A DNA stretch of 37,519 nt from a virus. Position numbers and translations under genes: made by a program. The notes below the pieces were generated by a model. That model did no database searches. It was not told the origin of the DNA and was given only the letters and a program-made list of their open reading frames with translations. Of the stretch, positions 1 to 6,729 are shown piece after piece (position 1 is the first letter of the stretch; every line of letters begins with the position of its first letter). The stretch is taken from the IMG/VR virus record IMGVR_UViG_3300025133_000306, positions 1 through 37,519 of that record. The stretch is one strand, 5' to 3'.

Positions 1-54
1 CCCACACAAGAGTGGCCGTGTAGATTTACAAATTTTAGATTTGATTTATTCAAT

Positions 55-1218
55 TTAGATAGGTTGATAATAAGTTTTTAATTTAAGCCACACATTAGTA
101 GAAGTGTCTAGCTGCATTGATTTTTTTGGTCTCCGTTCGCCTTCGCGAAGATAGAGTTTTTCTCCCTTGTGGAACCCAGTCTTATTAGCCCATGCACCAT
201 TAGAATTAATAGTAAGGGGCATATCTCCAATTAGAATTTCTTTACCATTTTTTGTAAAAGCAAATCTAATTGCTTGTCGGTATCTATAGACCTTAAGTAT
301 GGAAGTTGCTAAATCTTTATAGAGTTTTTTAAAATCTGGATTGAGATACGAGTTTAAAATTTTAATGCCGTTTTTATCGAAAGCACTAAAACTTAAAACT
401 TTATTTGTTGCACCCGGGTCTAAGCCGGCACGGGAGAGAAAGCGGCTCTGTAGAATACTTAAAAAATCTGGATTTTCCTTAATGACTTTTGTTAACATTG
501 TTTCAAAGAATTCCGCAGCTTTATTTCCATGGAGTTTTGTAATTTCTGTCCAATTGTCTGGTTTCCATTCTTCATACCTTAATTGCTGCACTTCGCGGGT
601 AAGGGCTAGCATCGGCGTAATATCTATATTATAATATTGGATAAAATACTTTTTTACTTTTTTATAATCTTTAGATAGAAACTCTTCTCCAGTGGACGTC
701 TTAAACTTTCCTCGACCAACAACCACGAAAAACAGACCACACAACGTGGAGAGCCAAGTTCCTGAAGCAACTTGCGGATTCGCAAGTTTGGCGTATTGTT
801 TTAAAGAAAAGAATACTGTCTCACAAGAGGAATCTGTTTTCCAAATCTTAATAGCAATATCTGCTTTTTGAGTGACTGTCTCACTTAAGCCTTTTTTATT
901 ATAAGGAATAATCTCAACTTGATTTATGTTATCAAAGCCTCCGAACATAACTTCTATTGTTTTCTTGATATCAGCTGCGCTAACATCAGTCAGCGGCCCG
1001 ATCTCCCCTCTCTTCTTGGAGAGGCTTTGTTTATCTTTCTCTGAAATGTTTGCGCTAGCGTTTTCCTCTTCTTCGTTCAGGTTAAGCCGGCATGTATTTA
1101 AATTGTCGCGACGCAATAAACTTTCTTCTTCAAACATTTGAGCCAAGACAACACAGCAGCGCGACTCCTCTAACGATTCTGCTCTACGAAGCAGATTTCT
1201 TTCACATAATTTCTTCAT
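55..1218 (-). CDS. Putative PD-(D/E)xK restriction endonuclease-like protein
   Basis: This 387-aa protein follows the methyltransferase gene by 14 bases, in the same direction. It probably cuts DNA. Around residues 119-142 it reads ADIAIKIW, then VFFSLKQY, so an Asp (D120) is followed 18 residues later by S-L-K (K140). This matches the core spacing of PD-(D/E)xK nucleases in which the second acid is replaced, as in several type II enzymes. Glu102 (VEIIPYN) could be the helix acid. Residues 1-60 are charged and probably helical. The start ATG has only a weak ribosome site, so translation may be coupled to the gene upstream. It could instead be a degenerate or solitary phage nuclease. The family is inferred from one motif plus context, and no exact enzyme is recognised. 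Confidence 0.5.
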   Translation of the reverse strand: MKKLCERNLLRRAESLEESRCCVVLAQMFEEESLLRRDNLNTCRLNLNEEEENASANISEKDKQSLSKKRGEIGPLTDVSAADIKKTIEVMFGGFDNINQVEIIPYNKKGLSETVTQKADIAIKIWKTDSSCETVFFSLKQYAKLANPQVASGTWLSTLCGLFFVVVGRGKFKTSTGEEFLSKDYKKVKKYFIQYYNIDITPMLALTREVQQLRYEEWKPDNWTEITKLHGNKAAEFFETMLTKVIKENPDFLSILQSRFLSRAGLDPGATNKVLSFSAFDKNGIKILNSYLNPDFKKLYKDLATSILKVYRYRQAIRFAFTKNGKEILIGDMPLTINSNGAWANKTGFHKGEKLYLREGERRPKKSMQLDTSTNVWLKLKTYYQPI

Positions 1219-1232
1219 TGGTATATTTTAAA

Positions 1233-2645
1233 TCAAAGAGGATAATTAAGAGCATCAGCAACAAAAATATTATTATTTATAATACTTTCTGCACTTTCCT
1301 GAGCGTGTCCGTGTTCTGAGCATATGTCCAGAAGCCTCTTTCTAGATTCTAGAATGTTATCTTTCATTATATCAACCCCATAAAGGGTCTTGAGAGCCGG
1401 GATGAGTCCTACACCATGCGCAAGTCGAGTCCTTAAAATCTCGACTAAAAAATTCCCATTGCCGCATGCAGGATCTAGAAATGTTTTTTCCTCACTTTCC
1501 CACACGGTCAGCGGTACCTGTTCCATCATATTGCATACTAATTCTTGTGGGGTAAAAACCTCCCCCAGATGTTTAATCCTTTCATTGCCCTTTGTTTCAC
1601 TTTTATTTACTTTTTTTGTTTTTTTCTTCGCTGTGGGTGTTAAGAGATATTTCTTTTCCGATTCAGACAATGAAAATAGTTCATAATAATCTTCATTAGT
1701 AAAATCTCTGTCTAAGGAGATCTTGGGAATACGACTAAATACAATCTCGTTACCGAATCCTGACCACTTAGCAGTTCGAAAGACATATTGCATCAAAGGA
1801 GAGTTTAAATAATGGGCTAGCCGTTGCCCCTGAAGGTCATCGGACACAATTATATAATATCCCATATCCGTACACCCCAATTTTCCATCGTCATAAAAGG
1901 GCTTCGTGTACCCCGATCTGGACCACATTACTTTTTTCTTTCCTGCAAAGTCTTGCCGGATTGATGAATACCAAGTTTTTTTATTTGTATGTAACAAAGG
2001 ATGGATGTGTTGAGATGTTCTTTTTTCACTAACTGAAATATTAATTGTTTTTTGTTTTTCTAAGAGAGATGCCAGCTTTTTTTCGGCTTTCTCTTTTTGT
2101 GTTTTAGTTAGTTCGGTTTCCAGACATGCTCTCGTAGTAATAATTTTCTTATTGTTTAACTTTTCCGCATGCCGGATAACATTATGGCATGTGACATAAT
2201 CGTAACCAACATCAAAAGTCTCATGTGGTTTAAACATAACTTTCTCGTGAATGTTAATAGACTCTCGACAAAAGTCATTGGGAATGTAGAGAATGTTGGG
2301 TGAGAGTTTAAACTTAAATTCCTGATTGTCTTGAATAAATGAAGTTGTGGGTAGATCTTCTGTTTTTTTCTGAATTTTGTACTGACTAAAAGAACTACCG
2401 ATATGAGGGAAAAAATCTCTTGTATCTAAATCCACATGAATAAGAGCGTATTTTTTAAAGAGTTTTAAAATTTTGTTACTTGGGGATCCCCACGATTGGG
2501 GTGTAATCCAGCAAAGATACCCCCCCTCGGCTAACCATTCATCAAGCGCCTTGATTGTGAACTCTTTCCAAAGTTTATGCTGAGTTTTATTTCTAGTTAG
2601 ATTATTTTGAAAAGGAGGATTTCCAAAAATGACGTCATACCTCAT
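1233..2645 (-). CDS. DNA adenine N6-methyltransferase with permuted motif order
   Basis: This protein transfers a methyl group from S-adenosylmethionine to adenine in DNA. Near the N-terminus is the catalytic NPPF motif (FGNPPFQNN). Next comes a long middle part that should hold target recognition, then a Lys-rich linker at about residues 335-360. The C-terminus carries motif X (GEVFTPQELV), motif I (DPACGNGNFL, about residues 393-402), an acidic motif II (YGVDI) and motif III (ADAL), and the protein ends there. In Eco57I/HsdM-type enzymes ADAL is directly followed by the NPPY/F strand, so this chain looks circularly permuted. Two ATGs compete, at 2651 and 2645. The second is chosen because GGGAG lies 8 bases before it and only 2 before the first. 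The nuclease gene follows. Confidence 0.85.
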   Translation of the reverse strand: MRYDVIFGNPPFQNNLTRNKTQHKLWKEFTIKALDEWLAEGGYLCWITPQSWGSPSNKILKLFKKYALIHVDLDTRDFFPHIGSSFSQYKIQKKTEDLPTTSFIQDNQEFKFKLSPNILYIPNDFCRESINIHEKVMFKPHETFDVGYDYVTCHNVIRHAEKLNNKKIITTRACLETELTKTQKEKAEKKLASLLEKQKTINISVSEKRTSQHIHPLLHTNKKTWYSSIRQDFAGKKKVMWSRSGYTKPFYDDGKLGCTDMGYYIIVSDDLQGQRLAHYLNSPLMQYVFRTAKWSGFGNEIVFSRIPKISLDRDFTNEDYYELFSLSESEKKYLLTPTAKKKTKKVNKSETKGNERIKHLGEVFTPQELVCNMMEQVPLTVWESEEKTFLDPACGNGNFLVEILRTRLAHGVGLIPALKTLYGVDIMKDNILESRKRLLDICSEHGHAQESAESIINNNIFVADALNYPL

Positions 2646-2659
2646 GCGCATCGCTCCCT

Positions 2660-3223
2660 TTAGTTCCCAAATTTCATCGTGCCATTCTTCAATGCAATCT
2701 CAATATGATCACCATTGAACCAGCGGCCATGAGTGGAAAACTCTTTGACGGTCATTGGACTTTTAGAAACAAGAGTTGATTGACCTGACTTATAGTCCCA
2801 TTGGTCATTCACAAACTCAATATCAAAATACATCCCGCGATACTCATAAAGCATTTCTGCAAACTCACTTTCCATATCTTCATGGAAGGTAGTCTGGATA
2901 TCATCCACATCATAATCCTCTCCACTATCTTCTAGTTCCTCCTCGTTATCAGAGATAATGCCGCCCTCTTCTAGTTGGGTCTTGGCGTCTAGTGCAAACT
3001 CCGGAATGGGATCGTTGTCGTCAAAATAATTTTGAAAGGCTTCTTGATAAAAGTCATAAAGCGGACTGAGAAGTTCTGAGTTTTCTAGATGCTCTACTTG
3101 GTCATAGTGATTGATGTTATTATATGTCTCGACATCTTCGAAAACAACTGTGATAGGTCGTTCTCCAGATAGATGATCCAGACTGGTTTCAATGAATTCC
3201 ATTGCTTCTTCAAATTTATTCAT
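2660..3223 (-). CDS. Highly acidic protein of unknown function
   Basis: This 187-aa protein is not recognised. Counting residues gives about 46 Asp/Glu against about 10 Lys/Arg, and the acids are spread over residues 4-145, with a dense run near residues 88-108 (EEELEDSGEDYDVDD). The C-terminal 45 residues are more balanced and contain aromatic residues (GRWFNGDHIE). There is no signal peptide or membrane segment. It is the first gene after a strong promoter, with a GGAGA ribosome site (TCTCC at 3230-3234), and lies 14 bases ahead of the preferred start of the methyltransferase (8 bases from the upstream ATG). The charge pattern resembles phage DNA-mimic inhibitors such as Ocr or ArdA in general character only. 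An anti-restriction role or control of the neighbouring modification genes is an inference. Confidence 0.85.
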   Translation of the reverse strand: MNKFEEAMEFIETSLDHLSGERPITVVFEDVETYNNINHYDQVEHLENSELLSPLYDFYQEAFQNYFDDNDPIPEFALDAKTQLEEGGIISDNEEELEDSGEDYDVDDIQTTFHEDMESEFAEMLYEYRGMYFDIEFVNDQWDYKSGQSTLVSKSPMTVKEFSTHGRWFNGDHIEIALKNGTMKFGN

Positions 3224-3248
3224 AATGTTCTCCGTGGTTGTAAAAAGT

Positions 3249-3288
3249 AAAAACCCCCGTCGTCGGTCATTTTCGACGGGTACGGGGG
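3249..3288 (-). terminator. Intrinsic terminator overlapping the promoter of the acidic-protein operon
   Basis: On the minus strand CCCCCGT (3288-3282) pairs with ACGGGGG (3260-3254), and an inner CGTCG/CGACG stem continues it. TTTTT follows (3253-3249). It would stop transcripts arriving from the lipoprotein operon. The predicted start of the promoter at 3290-3318 falls at about 3283, inside the first arm, so transcripts from that promoter would carry only part of the stem. Confidence 0.7.
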
Positions 3289-3289
3289 T

Positions 3290-3318
3290 ATTATACCACG
3301 GGGAGAGCCCCGTGTCAA
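3290..3318 (-). promoter_or_regulatory. Sigma-70 promoter, consensus -35 and -10
   Basis: The minus strand has TTGACA (3318-3313), a 17-base spacer and TATAAT (3295-3290), an exact match to the sigma-70 consensus. It drives the acidic protein and probably the methylase and nuclease genes. The -35 box lies in the loop of a GC-rich inverted repeat (GCCCCG/CGGGGC at 3307-3312 and 3328-3333). Confidence 0.9.
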
Positions 3319-3338
3319 GCGGGCGAGCGGGGCTTTTT
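3307..3338 (+). terminator. Plus-strand hairpin with T-run covering the -35 box
   Basis: On the plus strand GCCCCG (3307-3312) pairs with CGGGGC (3328-3333) and TTTTT follows (3334-3338). This has the form of an intrinsic terminator for the strand that carries no genes here. A very similar arrangement occurs at 13946-13981. It could block antisense transcription into the operons or regulate access to the -35 box. Confidence 0.5.
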
Positions 3339-3343
3339 CAACG

Positions 3344-3646
3344 TCAATAATAACAATCATGCCCTTCTATCATTTCCCCTTCTAGGTGCCACCCGTCTAG
3401 GTAGCGGTGGAAAAACAAAGTAACACTTGTTCGTACGTGGCCTTTATAATAAGCGCAGTCCCATTCGCACACGAGTTCACTGTATCCATGATCGTATTGG
3501 CGATCGGCGTTTGTACATCTGGGCCTCTCGAAATGATAGTCAACATTGGGCCTTACTGTTGAGCGCATGCGCAGCTCATTATCATACGTATAAAACTCGC
3601 ATCCACACATAAAAAATAGGCATAGGACAATTAATAATATTCTCAT
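3344..3646 (-). CDS. Small Cys-containing lipoprotein
   Basis: This 100-aa protein is not recognised by family. The N-terminus is a classic short export signal: Met-Arg, a hydrophobic run (ILLIVLCLFF) and a lipobox-like MCGC, with Cys16 as the likely lipidated residue. The mature part is about 85 residues with four further cysteines (CTNADRQ, CEWDC and a C-terminal CYY), so disulfides in the periplasm are plausible. It is the last gene of its operon, with one base between the previous stop and its ATG. Phage-encoded lipoproteins often block receptors or superinfecting DNA (T5 Llp is the known case). That role here is inference from the signal and size. Confidence 0.75.
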   Translation of the reverse strand: MRILLIVLCLFFMCGCEFYTYDNELRMRSTVRPNVDYHFERPRCTNADRQYDHGYSELVCEWDCAYYKGHVRTSVTLFFHRYLDGWHLEGEMIEGHDCYY

Positions 3647-3647
3647 T

Positions 3648-4475
3648 TTACTTTTCCTTGCTGTTAACTCTGTTAAGCCAGAGTTTCGGTAATAGAAAAT
3701 TCTTCTCTTTTACCTTGAATGTAATGTCGGACTTGAAGTATTCTCTAAGTCCCTCAAAAGTAGTCGCATCATAAAACTCTTCTATAGTAATTAGTTCGTG
3801 CTCTTTGTCTTTTATGTTCCCGAACACTTCGGACGGTTTTGAATACCGAACCTCTTTACCTTTTAACGCATCAAGTTTGCGAAAGTTTCTTCTTGATTTT
3901 ATAAATGCTTCTGGACTAAACGAAAACCCAAGAGGGATGTTGTCCAAAATAGTTTTTCCCTCAAAAGAAACCAAACAGTTATTCTTTCTTATGGTCGCGC
4001 GGTGTGAGCGTAAAGCAGAGTGATCAAAGATTCCAAAGGGCGATGCGACATAAACCCTGTCGTATGTTGTCCATTTGGAAATAAACTTTGAGACATAATA
4101 GGAAGAATGTGCTGCGTATAAGATCTGCCAGGATACACTCTCTCTTCGGTAAATGTCTTTTGAGTTTATCGGGACATAAAAAAGAGGAATGTGTCTTTTT
4201 CTTCGCCAGCCGGCCCTGTCCATGTTTCTGTTTGCCCAAACTGGATCCAATACCACTTCTCCCATTCTTTCCTGAACTAGTGGGATCATATGAGGGTTAC
4301 AAGCGATCCAAATGCTGCTACAACCAACGGTCGCACATTCCAATACCGCTCTCTCAATAAGGGTAAGATCATTGTCAATAGGCATTAGGCAGTTATCCCA
4401 CTCAAAGCCAAAATCTATTTCTAGGTCAAATGAGGGAATAACTCCCACCATATTTGTATGATAATCTAATGCCAT
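3648..4475 (-). CDS. Nucleotidyltransferase-like (GT-A fold) protein, function unknown
   Basis: This 275-aa protein has N-terminal residues 10-75 that resemble sugar-nucleotidyltransferases. The pattern is VGVIPSF, then CLMPIDNDLTLIERAV, then VGCSSIWIACN, followed by a QERMG stretch. This parallels the family's 'KPLLPVGNKPLIE..I......G...I.IV' layout. The GGxGTRL nucleotide loop that should lie near residues 12-25 is replaced by FDLEIDFGFEW, so catalysis may be lost or different. The rest is unrecognised. It overlaps the 281-aa gene upstream by 10 bases, so the two are probably made together. A role in nucleotide or sugar-nucleotide chemistry is possible but not shown. Confidence 0.7.
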   Translation of the reverse strand: MALDYHTNMVGVIPSFDLEIDFGFEWDNCLMPIDNDLTLIERAVLECATVGCSSIWIACNPHMIPLVQERMGEVVLDPVWANRNMDRAGWRRKRHIPLFYVPINSKDIYRRESVSWQILYAAHSSYYVSKFISKWTTYDRVYVASPFGIFDHSALRSHRATIRKNNCLVSFEGKTILDNIPLGFSFSPEAFIKSRRNFRKLDALKGKEVRYSKPSEVFGNIKDKEHELITIEEFYDATTFEGLREYFKSDITFKVKEKNFLLPKLWLNRVNSKEK

Positions 4476-5311
4476 TCAGGTAAATCCAAATCTAAAATGT
4501 CGTCCATATATTCCCTCTCGTCAAAGTTGTGGAAGATAAAGGGCGCTTTTGTTTTATAACACTTTTGTTCTAGTTGTTCCACCAGCCTTTCTTGGTGCCT
4601 CAACGACACCCCTCTGTGAATGTGTGGTCTATCGTGCCTCTTTGGTCCTTTTAGACCAATGGACTTCATTAGGTCCTGCGCGATAAACCTTGCGGAATAG
4701 TCAGCATAGCGTTCTTTTTTGAGATCTCGCACTTTGAGATAAGAAATAGCATAAATACGCGGGCCGTCAAACACCATTTCCTTTACGAACTTGTCTTTAT
4801 TCATTATTCCTTTGGGTTTTCCTGGAATGAACCTTCTTTCTTCAAAACGATCGATCACTTTTATGGCGTTTTTGTTTCTGGTCTCGCAAGGTTCGAAGGT
4901 AATGTTGCGAATTTGTTTTGGATCGACAACGTGATAGGTGTTCGCCTTGATCAGAAACTCGTGCTTGTTGGAAGCGATACCCTTTATGCCGCCTTCCATA
5001 ACCACCAACCCACCTTTGAACGTTATTTTGGGGTAAGACATACCGTGATAGATGGTAAGAGCGCTCATCATCTCTACTAAACCCGCTTCCATAACCATTT
5101 TGTTATGCGGGAACCACTTCATTTCAGTGTGAGTGCCCGTCAAGTGGAGTTTATCGCAGATGTTTACCCATTTTTCATCGTATTCCAGCTGATCCCACAC
5201 TGAGAAGGTATCCCAAGTGGAACTTATAAGCGGCAAGCCGTGTTGGAGGGCAAAAATGAGTGATGAAATGTTGCCCCCAACAACAACTTCATCATACTCA
5301 TACTCAATCAT
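4466..5311 (-). CDS. Rossmann-like dinucleotide-binding protein, function unknown
   Basis: This 281-aa protein begins YDEVVVGGNISSLIFAL, which looks like the first strand, glycine loop and helix of an FAD- or NAD-binding Rossmann fold (VVGGxxSSL in place of GxGxxG). Beyond residue 40 I recognise no family. The middle is rich in beta-like stretches (YPKITFKGGLVVMEGG) and the C-terminal third has basic and His-rich segments (KRHDRPHIHRG). It sits between ThyX plus a 34-aa peptide upstream and the nucleotidyltransferase-like gene, and overlaps both. It could be an oxidoreductase that works with its neighbour on a nucleotide, but this is inference. Confidence 0.65.
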   Translation of the reverse strand: MIEYEYDEVVVGGNISSLIFALQHGLPLISSTWDTFSVWDQLEYDEKWVNICDKLHLTGTHTEMKWFPHNKMVMEAGLVEMMSALTIYHGMSYPKITFKGGLVVMEGGIKGIASNKHEFLIKANTYHVVDPKQIRNITFEPCETRNKNAIKVIDRFEERRFIPGKPKGIMNKDKFVKEMVFDGPRIYAISYLKVRDLKKERYADYSARFIAQDLMKSIGLKGPKRHDRPHIHRGVSLRHQERLVEQLEQKCYKTKAPFIFHNFDEREYMDDILDLDLPEWH

Positions 5312-5408
5312 TGTCCTTATCGGTATGAACTATCAAGCCATAAATGCCCAAAAGGAAAAAACCAACAAAAAGTGGAAATAAAATAACAAGAAGTTTAGGT
5401 ATGGGCAT
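5304..5408 (-). CDS. 34-aa single-span membrane peptide
   Basis: A short open frame fills the gap between ThyX and the 281-aa gene. Its ATG directly abuts the thyX stop (TAAATG) and its TGA lies 5 bases inside the next gene. The translation starts MPIPKLLVILFPLF, continues with a hydrophobic helix of about 24 residues (VGFFLLGIYGLIV) and ends in a charged tail (HTDKDND). That is the profile of a small inner-membrane peptide with a basic N-terminus and an acidic C-terminus. No good ribosome site is visible, so expression would rely on coupling to thyX. The exact fit in the only sizeable gap of this operon supports it. Confidence 0.55.
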   Translation of the reverse strand: MPIPKLLVILFPLFVGFFLLGIYGLIVHTDKDND

Positions 5409-6149
5409 TTATTTTATAAAGTTTAGTTCTTTTACTAGTTCAGGATCAAGAGCATTCTCTAAATACGCTTCGGTAGCATACGGAAACTCTCTTTTACAGA
5501 ACATAAGCATAGCCTTGGCGAGTTGCTGCATTTCCCACTGGGCGTGGGGTGTAATGCGCAGGCCGATAAACTTGAACACATTATTTAAGCATGCGGTCCC
5601 ATAATACATTGTGTAGAGGCTTTGTGGTAAAACACCTCTCGCTTGTTCGCGGCAAACACCAGCGTCCAAAAGAGTCTTATACAAGCCCACAGATCTATTA
5701 TGGTGTTCCATTACTTGGTGCGATGCTCTCGGGCCGCCGAATACACCGTCTCCGATCTTCGGGTTGATCAAGTTGTCATTGGACGCTTGTCTGTCTGACT
5801 CGTCTTGACTTCTAAAAATGCGTGGTTCATAAAACTCTAAATCAAAACTTGTATAACGCCGGCTGATCTCGTTATACGACCAAGTGCGGTGGCGATGGTG
5901 TTGAGAACGAACATAAAGAGGAACCACACACCTAAATGTGATCCCGCAATGTTCTAGCGTGCTTGTATGTTTATGCTCAACAAGATAATTAATAAGTTTC
6001 TTATCTCTCTCGTCAAGTTCTTTTTTCGTGACCCCGAAGGAAACACGGGCGGAATTAACCACCATTAGATCGTCGCCGTAAGACTGAATAAAATCACAGC
6101 GTCCAATCTTATCATCGTATAGATATACTGTATCTTCTTTTATTTCCAT
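5409..6149 (-). CDS. thyX: Flavin-dependent thymidylate synthase ThyX
   Basis: ThyX converts dUMP to dTMP with methylene-tetrahydrofolate, NADPH and FAD, supplying thymidylate for phage DNA synthesis. The 246-aa protein has the family signature RHRxxSxNExSxRY at residues 86-99 (RHRTWSYNEISRRY), preceded by RSQHH. Other typical parts are VNSARVSFG near residue 31 and the helix with EHKHTSTLEH near residue 58. The start at 6149 is chosen because its ATG overlaps the previous stop (TAATG) and AAAGGAAA precedes it; an in-frame start at 6203 would run 18 codons into the upstream gene. It works alongside the RNR and deaminase of the upstream operon. Confidence 0.95.
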   Translation of the reverse strand: MEIKEDTVYLYDDKIGRCDFIQSYGDDLMVVNSARVSFGVTKKELDERDKKLINYLVEHKHTSTLEHCGITFRCVVPLYVRSQHHRHRTWSYNEISRRYTSFDLEFYEPRIFRSQDESDRQASNDNLINPKIGDGVFGGPRASHQVMEHHNRSVGLYKTLLDAGVCREQARGVLPQSLYTMYYGTACLNNVFKFIGLRITPHAQWEMQQLAKAMLMFCKREFPYATEAYLENALDPELVKELNFIK

Positions 6150-6442
6150 TATTTTCCTTTGTGTATTATTGGTAGTTCGTATGTTCTTCTCACAATCTTC
6201 CACCTATCTTCGCCAAGCCACCTATTGGGTAAAAGCCCAGCGGGAATGTGCCCATAAGGCACCGCTTCCCACGGACTTGTGCTTGTTCCTTCTTCGTGAT
6301 TCTCACAGACTTCTTCATAAAAAGCACAGTCAATTAGAGCATACTCGTAGGAATGTGCTAGCGGTCTCACGCAGACGCATTCTCCGTGTGCTGTTGCTGC
6401 GAACAGCATAAAGAACGTTAGATAGGGTAAAAAGATTCTCAT
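6149..6442 (-). CDS. Small secreted Cys-rich protein
   Basis: This 97-aa protein is not recognised. Residues 1-20 form an export signal (Met-Arg, the hydrophobic stretch IFLPYLTFFMLFAATA, then AHG as a likely signal peptidase I site). The mature part begins ECVCVRP and has four cysteines in its first 30 residues, then a Pro/Trp-containing tail ending HKGK. It should therefore reach the periplasm or outside, and disulfides are likely. Its start overlaps the stop of the co-chaperonin gene by four bases (ATGA) and its stop overlaps the thyX start. A role at the envelope, such as exclusion or lysis timing, is a guess. It may be functionally related to the lipoprotein gene at the end of the same operon. 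Confidence 0.75.
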   Translation of the reverse strand: MRIFLPYLTFFMLFAATAHGECVCVRPLAHSYEYALIDCAFYEEVCENHEEGTSTSPWEAVPYGHIPAGLLPNRWLGEDRWKIVRRTYELPIIHKGK

Positions 6443-6726
6443 TCTTCATAAGCAAGAATATTGTTTTCTAAAATAAATAGATGTTCCATTTTGTTTTCAT
6501 CGACGAATGTCTCTACCATAGTGGTGTCCAAAACCACACAAGAGTTTAGGTCTTCTTCGGAAAACATTTCGCATTTTGATGCGACACCAACTAACTTTGC
6601 CTTTCGGTATCTCTGTTGTCTTTGTTGGAGATACTCTGCTGGTAAAAGCACTGCTGATGTTTCTTCACTTTCTTTTTGAATCTCGCAAAGTTCTACTTTG
6701 AGAAATCGGTGACACGGTTTATACAT
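6439..6726 (-). CDS. GroES/gp31-like co-chaperonin
   Basis: This 95-aa protein matches the layout of co-chaperonins: an N-terminal strand (KPCHRFLKVEL), a mobile-loop region (residues 18-26) leading to VLLPAEY, a central part with YRKAKLVGVAS, then CVVLD and the characteristic C-terminal HLFILENNILAYEE, which parallels 'YLILxExDILAI' of GroES. In T4 the GroES substitute gp31 caps host GroEL so that the capsid protein gp23 can fold. This window encodes a gp23-like capsid protein of 609 residues, so the same purpose is likely. The resemblance comes from pattern and length, not a search. It is the second gene after the promoter at 7015-7043. Confidence 0.7.
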   Translation of the reverse strand: MYKPCHRFLKVELCEIQKESEETSAVLLPAEYLQQRQQRYRKAKLVGVASKCEMFSEEDLNSCVVLDTTMVETFVDENKMEHLFILENNILAYEE

Positions 6727-6729
6727 TCT

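Noticed and set aside
1265-1290. TATAAATA-like sequence on the minus strand near the end of the methylase gene
   Set aside because: It lies in Asn/Ile-rich codons and is AT-rich by composition; it could precede the nuclease gene but has no match to the other late motifs.
341-1319. Plus-strand open frames opposite the nuclease gene
   Set aside because: They lack ribosome sites and show no protein-like patterns; the minus-strand gene has a nuclease motif and fits the operon.
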